NCBI GenBank assembly: GCA_016871655.1
Contig: VHCR01000071.1
Coordinates: forward strand, 1-7,333
DNA length: 7,333 nt
Source of the DNA: Verrucomicrobiota bacterium
GTDB taxonomy: Bacteria; Verrucomicrobiota; Verrucomicrobiia; Chthoniobacterales; UBA6821
Direction: 5' to 3'
Positions 1 to 5,557 of this stretch are shown here, piece after piece. Positions within the stretch are counted from its first letter, which is position 1. Each line of letters begins with the position of its first letter. Position numbers and translations under genes: made by a program. The notes below the pieces were generated by a model. The model was given only the letters and a program-made list of their open reading frames with translations. It made no database searches and was not told the origin of the DNA.

Positions 1-226
1 ATGTGAATAAAATGGCTGATTGGTTGCTTTGATGGCAACGAGTGAGTAATCGTTACCTTGTTCATCGAGAAAAAGTACGATCAAAACAATCCACTTTCAA
101 AAATTCACCTTTTCCGGACAGGGCCTATATAGTCCAGCTAATTCATGAAGATGGTATTACTCTTGTCCAAAATAGAAATCTCCAGTTGAAGTAAGAGAGC
201 TTCACGTGCTTTGTAGATCTACTTTG
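1..226. other. No confident gene; possible decayed or cut-off coding sequence
   Basis: I see no gene I can name here. On the minus strand one frame is open from about position 96 to the left edge of the window (about 32 codons, reading ...FLDEQGNDYSLVAIKATN...). It could be the beginning of a gene that continues off the edge, but it has no ATG and no ribosome-binding site. In the same frame upstream, past stops near 97-99 and 151-153, the translation still looks protein-like (YHLHELAGLYRP), and the neighbouring frames carry short peptide-like stretches. This could be the eroded end of an old gene with several stops or frameshifts, or it could be chance. The region also lies just past the thiD stop and shows no clear terminator. 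Confidence 0.2.
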
Positions 227-291
227 GTTGAAATGTTGAAACGTTGAAACGTTGAAGGGGCAGCAAAATGAAATTTCTTCAAAATTTCAAC
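227..291. repeat. Octamer tandem repeat with weak inverted-repeat partner
   Basis: Four consecutive 8-base units, GTTGAAAT, GTTGAAAC, GTTGAAAC and GTTGAAGG, occupy 227-258. The first 14 bases (227-240) are matched in inverted orientation at 278-291 with one mismatch. A 7-bp AT-rich stem with a 5-base loop (270-276 and 282-288) lies in the right part. The layout, short-period purine-rich repeats as arms around an AT-rich core, resembles the elements at 1997-2090 and 6222-6303. It lies about 70 bases beyond the thiD stop codon, and the small stem could act as a weak 3' end for that transcript, but there is no convincing U-tract. Confidence 0.55.
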
Positions 292-360
292 TCTGTTTAT
301 AACAATGAAAAAGTTTCTTATTTCAAATTGAAAAATCGTTTTGGACAGCAATGATACCAA

Positions 361-1191
361 TTACTTAAACTCTGACGGAGAGAGCTGATTCAGCGCCCCC
401 GTTTTTTCCCATTGGAATCCGTGAGCAATCGCATGGGTGATAAATTTTTTGGCTTCTGTAATCGCTTCGGGGAGCGAGCTGCCGTGAGCTAATCCTGCGG
501 TGATCGCTGCTGAATAAGTGCAGCCGGTTCCGTGTGTCTCGCGATTGGCGTAGAATGGTGCCGTGAACGTTTCTTCTTTTCCTTCAGGTATCAATAAAAT
601 GTCGGTTGCAATATCATTTTGAAGGTGTCCTCCTTTGAGCAATAAAGGAACATGCAGATCATGGAGGAATTTTTTTCCTGCTTCTTTCATTGCTTTTAAA
701 GAACGGAGTTGGCTGCTGCTTTTTGTCATCAACATCAGTTCGTCAAGGTTCGGCGTGATCAATGTTGCGAGAGGAAAAAGTTTTTCGCGATAAGCGGTTA
801 AGGCCTCAGGTTCTAGTAATGGGTCTCCGCAGCTGGCGACCATCACGGGATCAACGACCAGTGGCGGTCGATTTTTGAGGCTTCCTAAAACTTCCGCGAC
901 CATCTCAATGATTGGCGTTGAAAAGAGCATCCCTGTTTTGATTGCGGTGACAGGAAATGATTCGAGTAAAACGGAGAGCTGCTCGCGAATAATCGAAATA
1001 TCAATGGGCTGAATGGAGACAACTTTTCCTGGAGCTTCTGCGACGACGCAAGTTACGACAGTGAGTCCGTAGCAGCCAAAAGTACTGAATGTTTTGAGGT
1101 CAGCTTGGATACCTGCGCCACTCGAGCAATCCGAGCCGGCGATGGTGAGCGCGACGGGAGGAGTTTCAAACGGGGGAGATAGTGGCTTCAT
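361..1191 (-). CDS. thiD: Hydroxymethylpyrimidine/phosphomethylpyrimidine kinase ThiD
   Basis: ThiD phosphorylates 4-amino-5-hydroxymethyl-2-methylpyrimidine (HMP) and then HMP phosphate, giving the pyrimidine diphosphate that ThiE joins to the thiazole in thiamine biosynthesis and salvage; it is cytosolic and belongs to the ribokinase-like fold. The 276 residues are the normal family length. Visible motifs are [18 protein letters not shown] at 18-35 (substrate-binding N terminus), KTGM at 85-88, DPVM at 114-117, TPN at 146-148, KGGH at 186-189 and HGTGCT at 220-225, which forms the anion hole and carries the family's catalytic cysteine (Cys224). The ATG is preceded by AGGA eight bases upstream, the clearest ribosome-binding site in the window. 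It begins 40 bases after the YugP-like gene ends and is probably co-transcribed with it, although the two are not functionally related. No other thiamine gene and no TPP riboswitch are visible nearby. Confidence 0.96.
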   Translation of the reverse strand: MKPLSPPFETPPVALTIAGSDCSSGAGIQADLKTFSTFGCYGLTVVTCVVAEAPGKVVSIQPIDISIIREQLSVLLESFPVTAIKTGMLFSTPIIEMVAEVLGSLKNRPPLVVDPVMVASCGDPLLEPEALTAYREKLFPLATLITPNLDELMLMTKSSSQLRSLKAMKEAGKKFLHDLHVPLLLKGGHLQNDIATDILLIPEGKEETFTAPFYANRETHGTGCTYSAAITAGLAHGSSLPEAITEAKKFITHAIAHGFQWEKTGALNQLSPSEFK

Positions 1192-1199
1192 GAGGTTTT

Positions 1200-1203
1200 T
1201 CCT
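1200..1203 (-). promoter_or_regulatory. Shine-Dalgarno sequence of thiD
   Basis: AGGA on the minus strand with an 8-base spacer to the thiD ATG. It supports that start and stands out because the other genes of the window have pyrimidine- or AT-rich leaders without such a motif. Confidence 0.6.
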
Positions 1204-1231
1204 GTTTTTTAAGAAGGCTTAGGATTTTTCT

Positions 1232-1912
1232 TTAGCGACTATCCCGACGCACCATGAGCAAATAAATCATATTGCCAACAGCGGCGATGAATGCGGCGAT
1301 GTAGGTCAGTGCGGCCGCGTCGAGGACAGCATTGACGCCTCTAATTTCAGAGGGAGTATGAATGATTCCCATTTTTTGAAGAATCAGTTTGGCACGTGAG
1401 GAGGCATCAAACTCCACCGGCAAGGTAATGAGTTGAAAAACCATCAGCACCGCATAACAGGCGATACCAAGAGTGATCAGGTTGGTGAGATGAAAAAAGA
1501 AACCGCCGAGTAAAACAAAAGGAAGTATTTGCGAAGAAAACTGAGTCGCAGGCACAATGGTATTACGCCAGTGTAATGGTGGATAATGCGCCTTGTGCTG
1601 GATGGCATGACCGCACTCATGTGCTGCAACACCGACCGCAGAAATAGAATTTCCATAAAAAACATCGGTGGAGAGGCTCAACTGTTTTTTAGAAGGATCG
1701 TAGTGATCGCCTAACATGCTATCGATGGCAACAATGGAAACATCGTGGATTTCGGAGGCGCTTAGAATTTGCTGAGCCGCTTGAGCGCCTGTCAGTCCAG
1801 AAGCTGTGCTAACTTTTTTATAACGATTAAAAGTTGAAGAGACGCGAAATTGCGCCCAGAGTCCAAAAATCAAAGGGACCCCAATAAGAAGAAAGTAATA
1901 CGAAAAGTTCAT
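1232..1912 (-). CDS. YugP-type membrane zinc metallopeptidase
   Basis: Member of the YugP/neutral zinc metallopeptidase family (Pfam Zn_peptidase_2), integral membrane proteins presumed to cleave membrane or misfolded proteins; the physiological substrate is generally unknown. The 226 residues match the usual length. A first membrane helix spans about 5-22. The zinc site is HECGH at 98-102, with the glutamate of LPVEFD (Glu167) as the likely third ligand. Hydrophobic segments at about 123-141, 144-165 and 200-220 give a four-helix protein. The segment YDPSKKQLSLS..VFYGNSISAVGVAAHE before the active site is characteristic of the family. The more usual third residue of the motif is Val rather than Cys100; this should not affect metal binding. 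The ATG has no Shine-Dalgarno sequence, but a promoter-like pair of boxes lies directly upstream (see 1919-1947). thiD follows after 40 bases on the same strand, so this is probably the first gene of a two-gene operon. Confidence 0.93.
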   Translation of the reverse strand: MNFSYYFLLIGVPLIFGLWAQFRVSSTFNRYKKVSTASGLTGAQAAQQILSASEIHDVSIVAIDSMLGDHYDPSKKQLSLSTDVFYGNSISAVGVAAHECGHAIQHKAHYPPLHWRNTIVPATQFSSQILPFVLLGGFFFHLTNLITLGIACYAVLMVFQLITLPVEFDASSRAKLILQKMGIIHTPSEIRGVNAVLDAAALTYIAAFIAAVGNMIYLLMVRRDSR

Positions 1913-1918
1913 GGTAAA

Positions 1919-1947
1919 AACATACGCCTGGATGACTAGAAGATCAA
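1919..1947 (-). promoter_or_regulatory. Candidate promoter of the YugP-like gene and thiD
   Basis: On the minus strand TTGATC (1942-1947) and TATGTT (1919-1924) are separated by exactly 17 bases, a plausible sigma-70-type pair (four of six matches in each box). Only six bases separate the -10 box from the ATG at 1912, so transcription would start at or within a base or two of the start codon, giving a leaderless mRNA. This agrees with the absence of a Shine-Dalgarno sequence. It is inferred from pattern only. Confidence 0.35.
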
Positions 1948-1954
1948 GAAAAGC

Positions 1955-2122
1955 AATTTACCACAAGAACGCAAAGAAATTTTGAAGATAGAAGATAGGA
2001 GATGGAAGATGGGAGTTGTGGTTTGCTATCGCAAACATTATAAAAATTTTTACTCTTGCCGAAGGCCTCTACTCCCATCTTCCATCTTCTAAAAACTCCC
2101 TCTGGGTTCTTTGTGGTGAATT
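1955..2122. repeat. Nested inverted-repeat element (family A arms outside, purine-repeat arms inside)
   Basis: The outer arms 1955-1972 and 2104-2122 are inverted copies of the family A end (AATTTACCACAAGAAC against GTTCTTTGTGGTGAATT, one gap). Inside them a second inverted repeat of 20 bp with one mismatch lies at 1997-2016 and 2071-2090 (AGATGGAAGATGGGAGT core); its left side continues outward as GAAGATA-like heptamer repeats from 1984. The core holds a 6-bp hairpin (2021-2026 with 2031-2036), a 12-bp palindrome TAAAAATTTTTA at 2041-2052 and GCCGAAGGC at 2058-2066. It fills nearly all of the spacer between the M24 gene and the YugP-like gene. It looks like one element inserted in, or grown inside, another. 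Confidence 0.85.
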
Positions 2123-2136
2123 CTCTTTCGGTGTTG

Positions 2137-3255
2137 TCAAACTTCTAGCGTCTTCGGGAACGAACTCAACAATCGATATCCTTTTTCTGTAATCACCACC
2201 ACATCTTCATGACGAACACCGCCGAGGCCTGGGATGTAGAGTCCAGGCTCAATGGTGAAGACATGGCCAGGTTTCAAAATGGTTTTTCCAAAACGAAGGC
2301 CATCGTGAATCTCCAAGCCGAGGCTATGACCAGTGCCATGAAAGAAGCCACTCCAACGGCCGTTTTTTTTCTCTTTGGGGTAGCCTTGTTCTGAAAAAAA
2401 GTTTTCCAACGCGGTATGGATTTTTTTTCCAGAGACTCCAGGTTTTAATTTTTCCAAAACTTGTTCTTGTCCTTGCAGCGCGGTTTCCCAAAGTTGGCGT
2501 TGTCCTTCGGAGGCTTTGCCGCGGACGACCGTTCGCGTTAGGTCGCCGTAGTAGCCGCTTTTTTGATCGCGTGGGAAAAGATCGATCACGATTAGTTCGT
2601 TGGCGTGGAGAGGTCCGTGGCCTCGTTCATGAGGGTCACAGGCCTGCTGGCCCCCAGAGATGATCGAATCTCCAGCGGGGATCCCGCCGGCACGAAGTAT
2701 GGCGCTTTCAATCTCACAGCGCATCAACTCCGACGTTAACGGCTGGTGCGCCCATTCGAGGCGGCGGTTTTTTTTGATGCTGGAAGATTTTAAAATTTCA
2801 TGAGCTCGCGCCAACCCGATCTCGGTGATTTTCAAAGCGCTCCTTAAAGCAGCAACTTCTTGAGCCGTCTTGATGGCGCGTTCTGCGAAAAAATCGGCTT
2901 TCACTGGCGTTATTATGACATCGGCTTTTTTTAAATCGTGGGCCATGCCAAGCGGGAAGTCACGCGGAACCAAAACGCTGCGCACCCCTTGCTGCTTGAT
3001 GAAAAAGGCGATGACTTCTTCGGAGTTGGGAGTGCGTTTGAGACGTTGTTTCAATTGGTCCTGCAACTCACTTGAGGAAAAAACAGCATCGACTTTCGCT
3101 TCGCGCCGTCCACGATCGATTTCGAGATCGCTGAGGAGTAAAAATTTTTTTCCGCGATGTTCTAAGTAGACGAAGGGATCGGGAGCTCGGAAGCGCGTGG
3201 CATAAAACATGTCAGCGCTCCGTTCGCTTTCGGAAATGATGAGACGACTGGGCAT
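2137..3255 (-). CDS. M24-family metallopeptidase (Xaa-Pro aminopeptidase/dipeptidase type)
   Basis: Cytosolic metal-dependent peptidase of the pita-bread fold, expected to remove N-terminal residues before proline or split Xaa-Pro dipeptides. Counting from the chosen ATG it has 372 residues: a creatinase-like N-terminal domain (about 1-125) and a catalytic domain (about 130-365). The five metal ligands of the family are present: Asp225 (VIDLFP), Asp238 (YGDLTRT), His310 (HGTGHSLGLEIHD), Glu336 (TIEPGLY) and Glu350 (VRHED). His317 and the PHERGHGP stretch at 208-215 also fit. The frame is open for 25 more codons to 3330, but those codons are the arm and hairpin of the repeat at 3272-3548 and give a Cys/Val-rich sequence with no relation to the family. 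MPSRLIISESERSADMFYAT, beginning at 3255, is the normal family N terminus. No Shine-Dalgarno sequence is visible. Exact substrate preference (PepP- or PepQ-like) cannot be told. Confidence 0.93.
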   Translation of the reverse strand: MPSRLIISESERSADMFYATRFRAPDPFVYLEHRGKKFLLLSDLEIDRGRREAKVDAVFSSSELQDQLKQRLKRTPNSEEVIAFFIKQQGVRSVLVPRDFPLGMAHDLKKADVIITPVKADFFAERAIKTAQEVAALRSALKITEIGLARAHEILKSSSIKKNRRLEWAHQPLTSELMRCEIESAILRAGGIPAGDSIISGGQQACDPHERGHGPLHANELIVIDLFPRDQKSGYYGDLTRTVVRGKASEGQRQLWETALQGQEQVLEKLKPGVSGKKIHTALENFFSEQGYPKEKKNGRWSGFFHGTGHSLGLEIHDGLRFGKTILKPGHVFTIEPGLYIPGLGGVRHEDVVVITEKGYRLLSSFPKTLEV

Positions 3256-3271
3256 AAAAAGAGAGAAAGAC

Positions 3272-3548
3272 AATTCACCACAAAGAACACAAATGCCGCC
3301 TACGGCGGCAACACAAGGAACACAAAACAAAATTTTTTATAAAAAATTTTATTAAGGAAGAATTGTAGGTGTGAACAATTTGAAAAGAAAATGTTTTTTA
3401 AAGCCTAGAATTTTTTTCTAAAAACATACGTGCGGCGTGGCAGTCGCTGGATCGACTGCCGAAGGCAGCCCCGCAGGAGCGAGCGAGTTGCATTCTTTTG
3501 TGTTCTCTGTGTGCCGCTTTAGCGGCTTTGTGTGCTTTGTGGTGAATT
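3272..3548. repeat. Large family A inverted-repeat element in the divergent spacer
   Basis: The 22-bp ends 3272-3293 and 3527-3548 are inverted copies with one mismatch (AATTCACCACAAAG at the outside). Next to each end is a GC hairpin: TGCCGCC-TAC-GGCGGCA at 3294-3310 on the left and GCCGCT-TT-AGCGGC at 3513-3526 on the right. The left half also holds a second ACACAAGGAACACAAAA arm copy and a perfect 22-bp AT palindrome at 3329-3350. The middle (about 3351-3490) contains further hairpins (see 3439-3468). The element may be a single 277-bp unit or two family A halves facing each other with unrelated DNA between. It ends 16 bases from the M24 start codon and about 61 bases before rpsN, so it must overlap or adjoin the promoters of both genes. 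Confidence 0.85.
3439..3468. repeat. Two overlapping, mutually exclusive hairpins
   Basis: GGCAGTCG (3439-3446) pairs with CGACTGCC (3453-3460) around a 6-base loop. The CTGCC at 3456-3460 can instead pair with GGCAG at 3464-3468 around GAA. Only one can form at a time. The right-hand one contains GCCGAAGGC, also present in the elements at 2058-2066 and 6280-6288. No U-tract follows either hairpin, and no function can be assigned. Confidence 0.55.
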
Positions 3549-3571
3549 TCTTATTCTTCGAAAAAAAGTCC

Positions 3572-3599
3572 TTGCCAAAATTGAGTTTTCCGCTACCTT
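3572..3599 (+). promoter_or_regulatory. Weak candidate promoter of rpsN
   Basis: TTGCCA (3572-3577) and TACCTT (3594-3599) are 16 bases apart. The -35 box is good (five of six), the -10 box poor (three of six). Transcription would start about four bases before the rpsN ATG, again a nearly leaderless message. I see no clear Zur-type operator palindrome here, though a lineage-specific one could be missed. Confidence 0.25.
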
Positions 3600-3609
3600 T
3601 TTTACCCCT

Positions 3610-3879
3610 ATGGCAAAAACTTCCTGGATCGAACGCGACAAACGCAAACGGGCAACCGTTGCGAAGTGGGCCGAATTGCGCGCGGAGCTCAAAGCAAAAA
3701 AAGATTACATTGGTCTCAGCCAGCTTCCTCGTGATGCGAGCCCTGTGCGTCTTACCAACCGCTGCAAATTAACTGGTCGTCGCCGCGCTTTCTTGCGTCG
3801 CTTCCAGCTTTCTCGTATTACCTTCCGTGAGATGGCTACGAATGGCCTGATACCGGGCGTGACCAAGTCGAGCTGGTAA
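3610..3879 (+). CDS. rpsN: 30S ribosomal protein S14, zinc-independent (C-minus) form
   Basis: S14 binds 16S rRNA in the head of the small subunit and helps assemble the A-site side. The product has 89 residues from [14 protein letters not shown] to PGVTKSSW, typical of the shorter non-zinc S14 type. The C-terminal half [27 protein letters not shown] is the conserved S14 core. Of the four zinc cysteines of the C-plus form only Cys52 remains; Thr55, Ser68 and Thr71 occupy the other three places, so no zinc ribbon can form. The frame runs 26 codons further upstream, but that part is the repeat arm and promoter region ([12 protein letters not shown]...), so the ATG at 3610 is the right start. 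There is no Shine-Dalgarno sequence. The gene stands alone rather than between rplE and rpsH of the spc operon, which raises the possibility that it is a second, zinc-sparing copy. Confidence 0.96.
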   Translation: MAKTSWIERDKRKRATVAKWAELRAELKAKKDYIGLSQLPRDASPVRLTNRCKLTGRRRAFLRRFQLSRITFREMATNGLIPGVTKSSW

Positions 3880-4019
3880 AAACGTGTCCTAAAGTCTACT
3901 GCTGCGGCGAATTGCGGCGTCATTTCGGTGCTCGTTGCTTCACGTATTAATATACGCTCAGCGCCTATGCTCCGAGGCTCCTTGCTCTTCATCCGCATCA
4001 GCGCTTTTGAACACGTTTT
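3879..4019. repeat. Family B long imperfect palindrome
   Basis: The 141 bases after the rpsN stop codon fold on themselves. The outermost arms are AAAACGTGT (3879-3887) and ACACGTTTT (4011-4019), the centre is CGTAT-TAAT-ATACG (3943-3956), and the two halves match imperfectly throughout. The first base is the last base of the rpsN stop codon. A related palindrome with the same plan lies at 7214 to the window end. As RNA it would form a long hairpin and could protect or end the rpsN transcript. A T-run (4034-4041) follows 15 bases later, too far for a classical intrinsic terminator. The open minus-strand frame across it (3705-4022) is a by-product of the palindrome and the rpsN complement, not a gene. 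Confidence 0.85.
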
Positions 4020-4082
4020 CAACTTATCGTGGCGTTTTTTTACTTTTTTGAGACGATTGTTCGTTGATAGATCGTTTTTCTC

Positions 4083-5426
4083 ATGATTGCTTTCCTACAG
4101 CCTTTCTTCGCCAGCCTGCAACCTTCATTCGATTCCGGCGATGTCATCTTCTTTAAGCTGGCAGCAATTTTTGGACTTGTCTTACTCAATGCTTTTTTCG
4201 TGGCGTGTGAGTTTGCCATTGTGAAAATTCGACCAAGTCAACTTGAGGCACTCCTCGATCAAAAAGGGAATAGGGCGCGTCGAGCCCAGCACATTACAAA
4301 AAACCTCGATGCCTATCTCTCGGCAACGCAACTTGGTATTACGTTGGCAAGTTTGGCACTTGGTTGGGTGGGAGAGCCTTTTCTCAAATCTCTTCTGACG
4401 CCCCTTTTTCTTTTGATCGGAATAGGATCAGAAAAATTGATAACGACAGCATCCTTTTTTATAGCTTTCACGCTGATTACCTCGCTTCACATTGTGCTGG
4501 GAGAACAAGCTCCCAAGACTGTGGCGATTCGCAAGCCTGTTCCCATCATGCTTTGGTTGGGATCTCCCTTGTCATTTTTTTACACGATTTTTCGACCAGC
4601 GATTCATCTCCTCAATGGAGCTTCGACGGGATTATTGCGCTACGTTTTCCGGTTGGAGCCAGCAAATGAAACAGAACTCGTCCACAGCGAAGAGGAGCTG
4701 CGGCTCATTTTGGGAGAAAGCACAAAGACGGATGAGATCACTCCACTCGGACAAAAATTGGCGCTCAACGCTCTCGATCTTCGTTATCGTGTCGTGCGAG
4801 ATATCATGACGCCTCGCAGCGATGTGATCTTTTTTGATCTCAATAAAAGTTTTGAAGAAGAGTTGGCGAAGGTCATCGCTTCACAACACACGCGTTTTCC
4901 GATTTGTCGTGCAGAACTCGATGAGGTATCGGGACTCATTCACATCAAAGATTTATTGGAGCTGGTTCATACGCGCGAAAAAAATCTTTTTAAAATTCAA
5001 CGACCTATTTTTCACGTTTCTGAAATGATGTCGTTGGAAAAGTTGCTCAATTTTTTTCTGCAAAAACATGCGCATTTTGCCATTGCCGTTGATGAATATG
5101 GTGGTACCGTTGGCGTGGTCACGCTCGACAACGTGCTCGAAGAATTAGTCGGCTCTATTCAAGATGAATTCGATACGGCCGATGAAGAGTTTTATCGAAT
5201 CAATGAAAACGAATTTGAAGCAGCAGGGACGCTTGCATTGCACGACTTGGCTGAGATGTGTGACTTAAAAATTTCTGAAACTGAAGTTAGCACGGTTGGA
5301 GGTTATGTGACGCAGCTGCTCGGGCATCTTCCCACACGAGGAGAAAAAGTAATGGTAGAAAACTATACGGCAACCATTACGGAGACTGATGGGAGGAGAG
5401 TTTTGAAAGTGAAGTTTAAGAAGTAG
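4083..5426 (+). CDS. CNNM/DUF21-CBS-CorC domain membrane protein (hemolysin C/TlyC-like)
   Basis: Member of the widespread CNNM/CorB family often annotated as hemolysin or CorC; characterised relatives transport or control magnesium and other divalent cations, and hemolysis is not established for most. The 447 residues are the usual length. Domains in order: DUF21/CNNM membrane domain at about 20-200 with hydrophobic segments near 22-47, 80-113, 120-138 and 155-178 and the conserved LGEQAPK at 139-145; two CBS domains at about 240-296 (beginning DIMTPR) and 305-360 (containing DEYGGTVGVVTLDNVLEELVG at 337-357); and a C-terminal CorC_HlyC transporter-associated domain at about 370-446. CBS pairs in this family bind adenine nucleotides. 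The ATG at 4083 is the only sensible start; no Shine-Dalgarno sequence is seen. The gene lies between two repeat elements, 63 bases after family B and six bases before family A, and is probably transcribed separately from rpsN. Confidence 0.94.
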   Translation: MIAFLQPFFASLQPSFDSGDVIFFKLAAIFGLVLLNAFFVACEFAIVKIRPSQLEALLDQKGNRARRAQHITKNLDAYLSATQLGITLASLALGWVGEPFLKSLLTPLFLLIGIGSEKLITTASFFIAFTLITSLHIVLGEQAPKTVAIRKPVPIMLWLGSPLSFFYTIFRPAIHLLNGASTGLLRYVFRLEPANETELVHSEEELRLILGESTKTDEITPLGQKLALNALDLRYRVVRDIMTPRSDVIFFDLNKSFEEELAKVIASQHTRFPICRAELDEVSGLIHIKDLLELVHTREKNLFKIQRPIFHVSEMMSLEKLLNFFLQKHAHFAIAVDEYGGTVGVVTLDNVLEELVGSIQDEFDTADEEFYRINENEFEAAGTLALHDLAEMCDLKISETEVSTVGGYVTQLLGHLPTRGEKVMVENYTATITETDGRRVLKVKFKK

Positions 5427-5432
5427 GAAGGC

Positions 5433-5536
5433 AATTCACCACAAAGATCACAAATGCCGCTTTCAGCGGCAGCACAAAGAACACAAAAATAAAATTTTTA
5501 TAAAAAAAATTCTTTTTGTGATCCTTGTGGTGAATT
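5433..5536. repeat. Compact family A inverted-repeat element
   Basis: The clearest copy of the family. The 22-bp ends 5433-5454 and 5515-5536 are inverted with one mismatch (AATTCACCACAAAGATCACA...). Inside are a perfect 7-bp hairpin TGCCGCT-TTC-AGCGGCA (5455-5471), a repeated GCACAAAGAACACAAAA arm-like stretch and an AT-rich near-palindrome (about 5488-5511). It begins six bases after the stop codon of the CorC-like gene and ends 21 bases before the pgeF start, so it occupies essentially the entire spacer. No open frame for a transposase exists in it; it would have to be moved or copied by something encoded elsewhere. Confidence 0.9.
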
Positions 5537-5544
5537 CTTTTAAA

Positions 5545-5550
5545 TATAAT
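5545..5550 (+). promoter_or_regulatory. -10 box of pgeF, predicting a leaderless mRNA
   Basis: A perfect TATAAT ends seven bases before the pgeF GTG. Transcription would start at about 5557-5558, at the start codon itself. No convincing -35 box is found 16-18 bases upstream, because that stretch is the right arm of the family A element, so the element may supply or replace the upstream promoter part. Confidence 0.4.
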
Positions 5551-5557
5551 TTTCTCT

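Noticed and set aside
227..258. CRISPR array
   Set aside because: The units are 8 bases with no spacers; no cas gene is present.
1192..1231. TPP riboswitch before thiD
   Set aside because: The 40-base spacer is too short and has no conserved thi-box sequence; none is seen before the YugP-like gene either.
2209..2394. Plus-strand frames opposite the M24 gene (also 2870-3169)
   Set aside because: Antisense shadows of a gene with all catalytic residues intact.
3437..3772. 111-codon plus-strand frame across the spacer and rpsN
   Set aside because: It reads repeat DNA and then an alternative frame of rpsN; composition is not protein-like.
3705..4022. 105-codon open frame on the minus strand
   Set aside because: It is the complement of rpsN plus one arm of the family B palindrome; no start context and no protein family.
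4364..5028. Overlapping plus-strand frames within the CorC-like gene
   Set aside because: Out-of-frame shadows; the 447-residue frame has complete domains.
4083..5426. Hemolysin toxin
   Set aside because: The name is historical; the domain set is that of a CNNM/CorB-type ion transporter or regulator.
5433..5536. Insertion sequence
   Set aside because: No transposase frame and no visible target-site duplication; only a non-autonomous element can be claimed.
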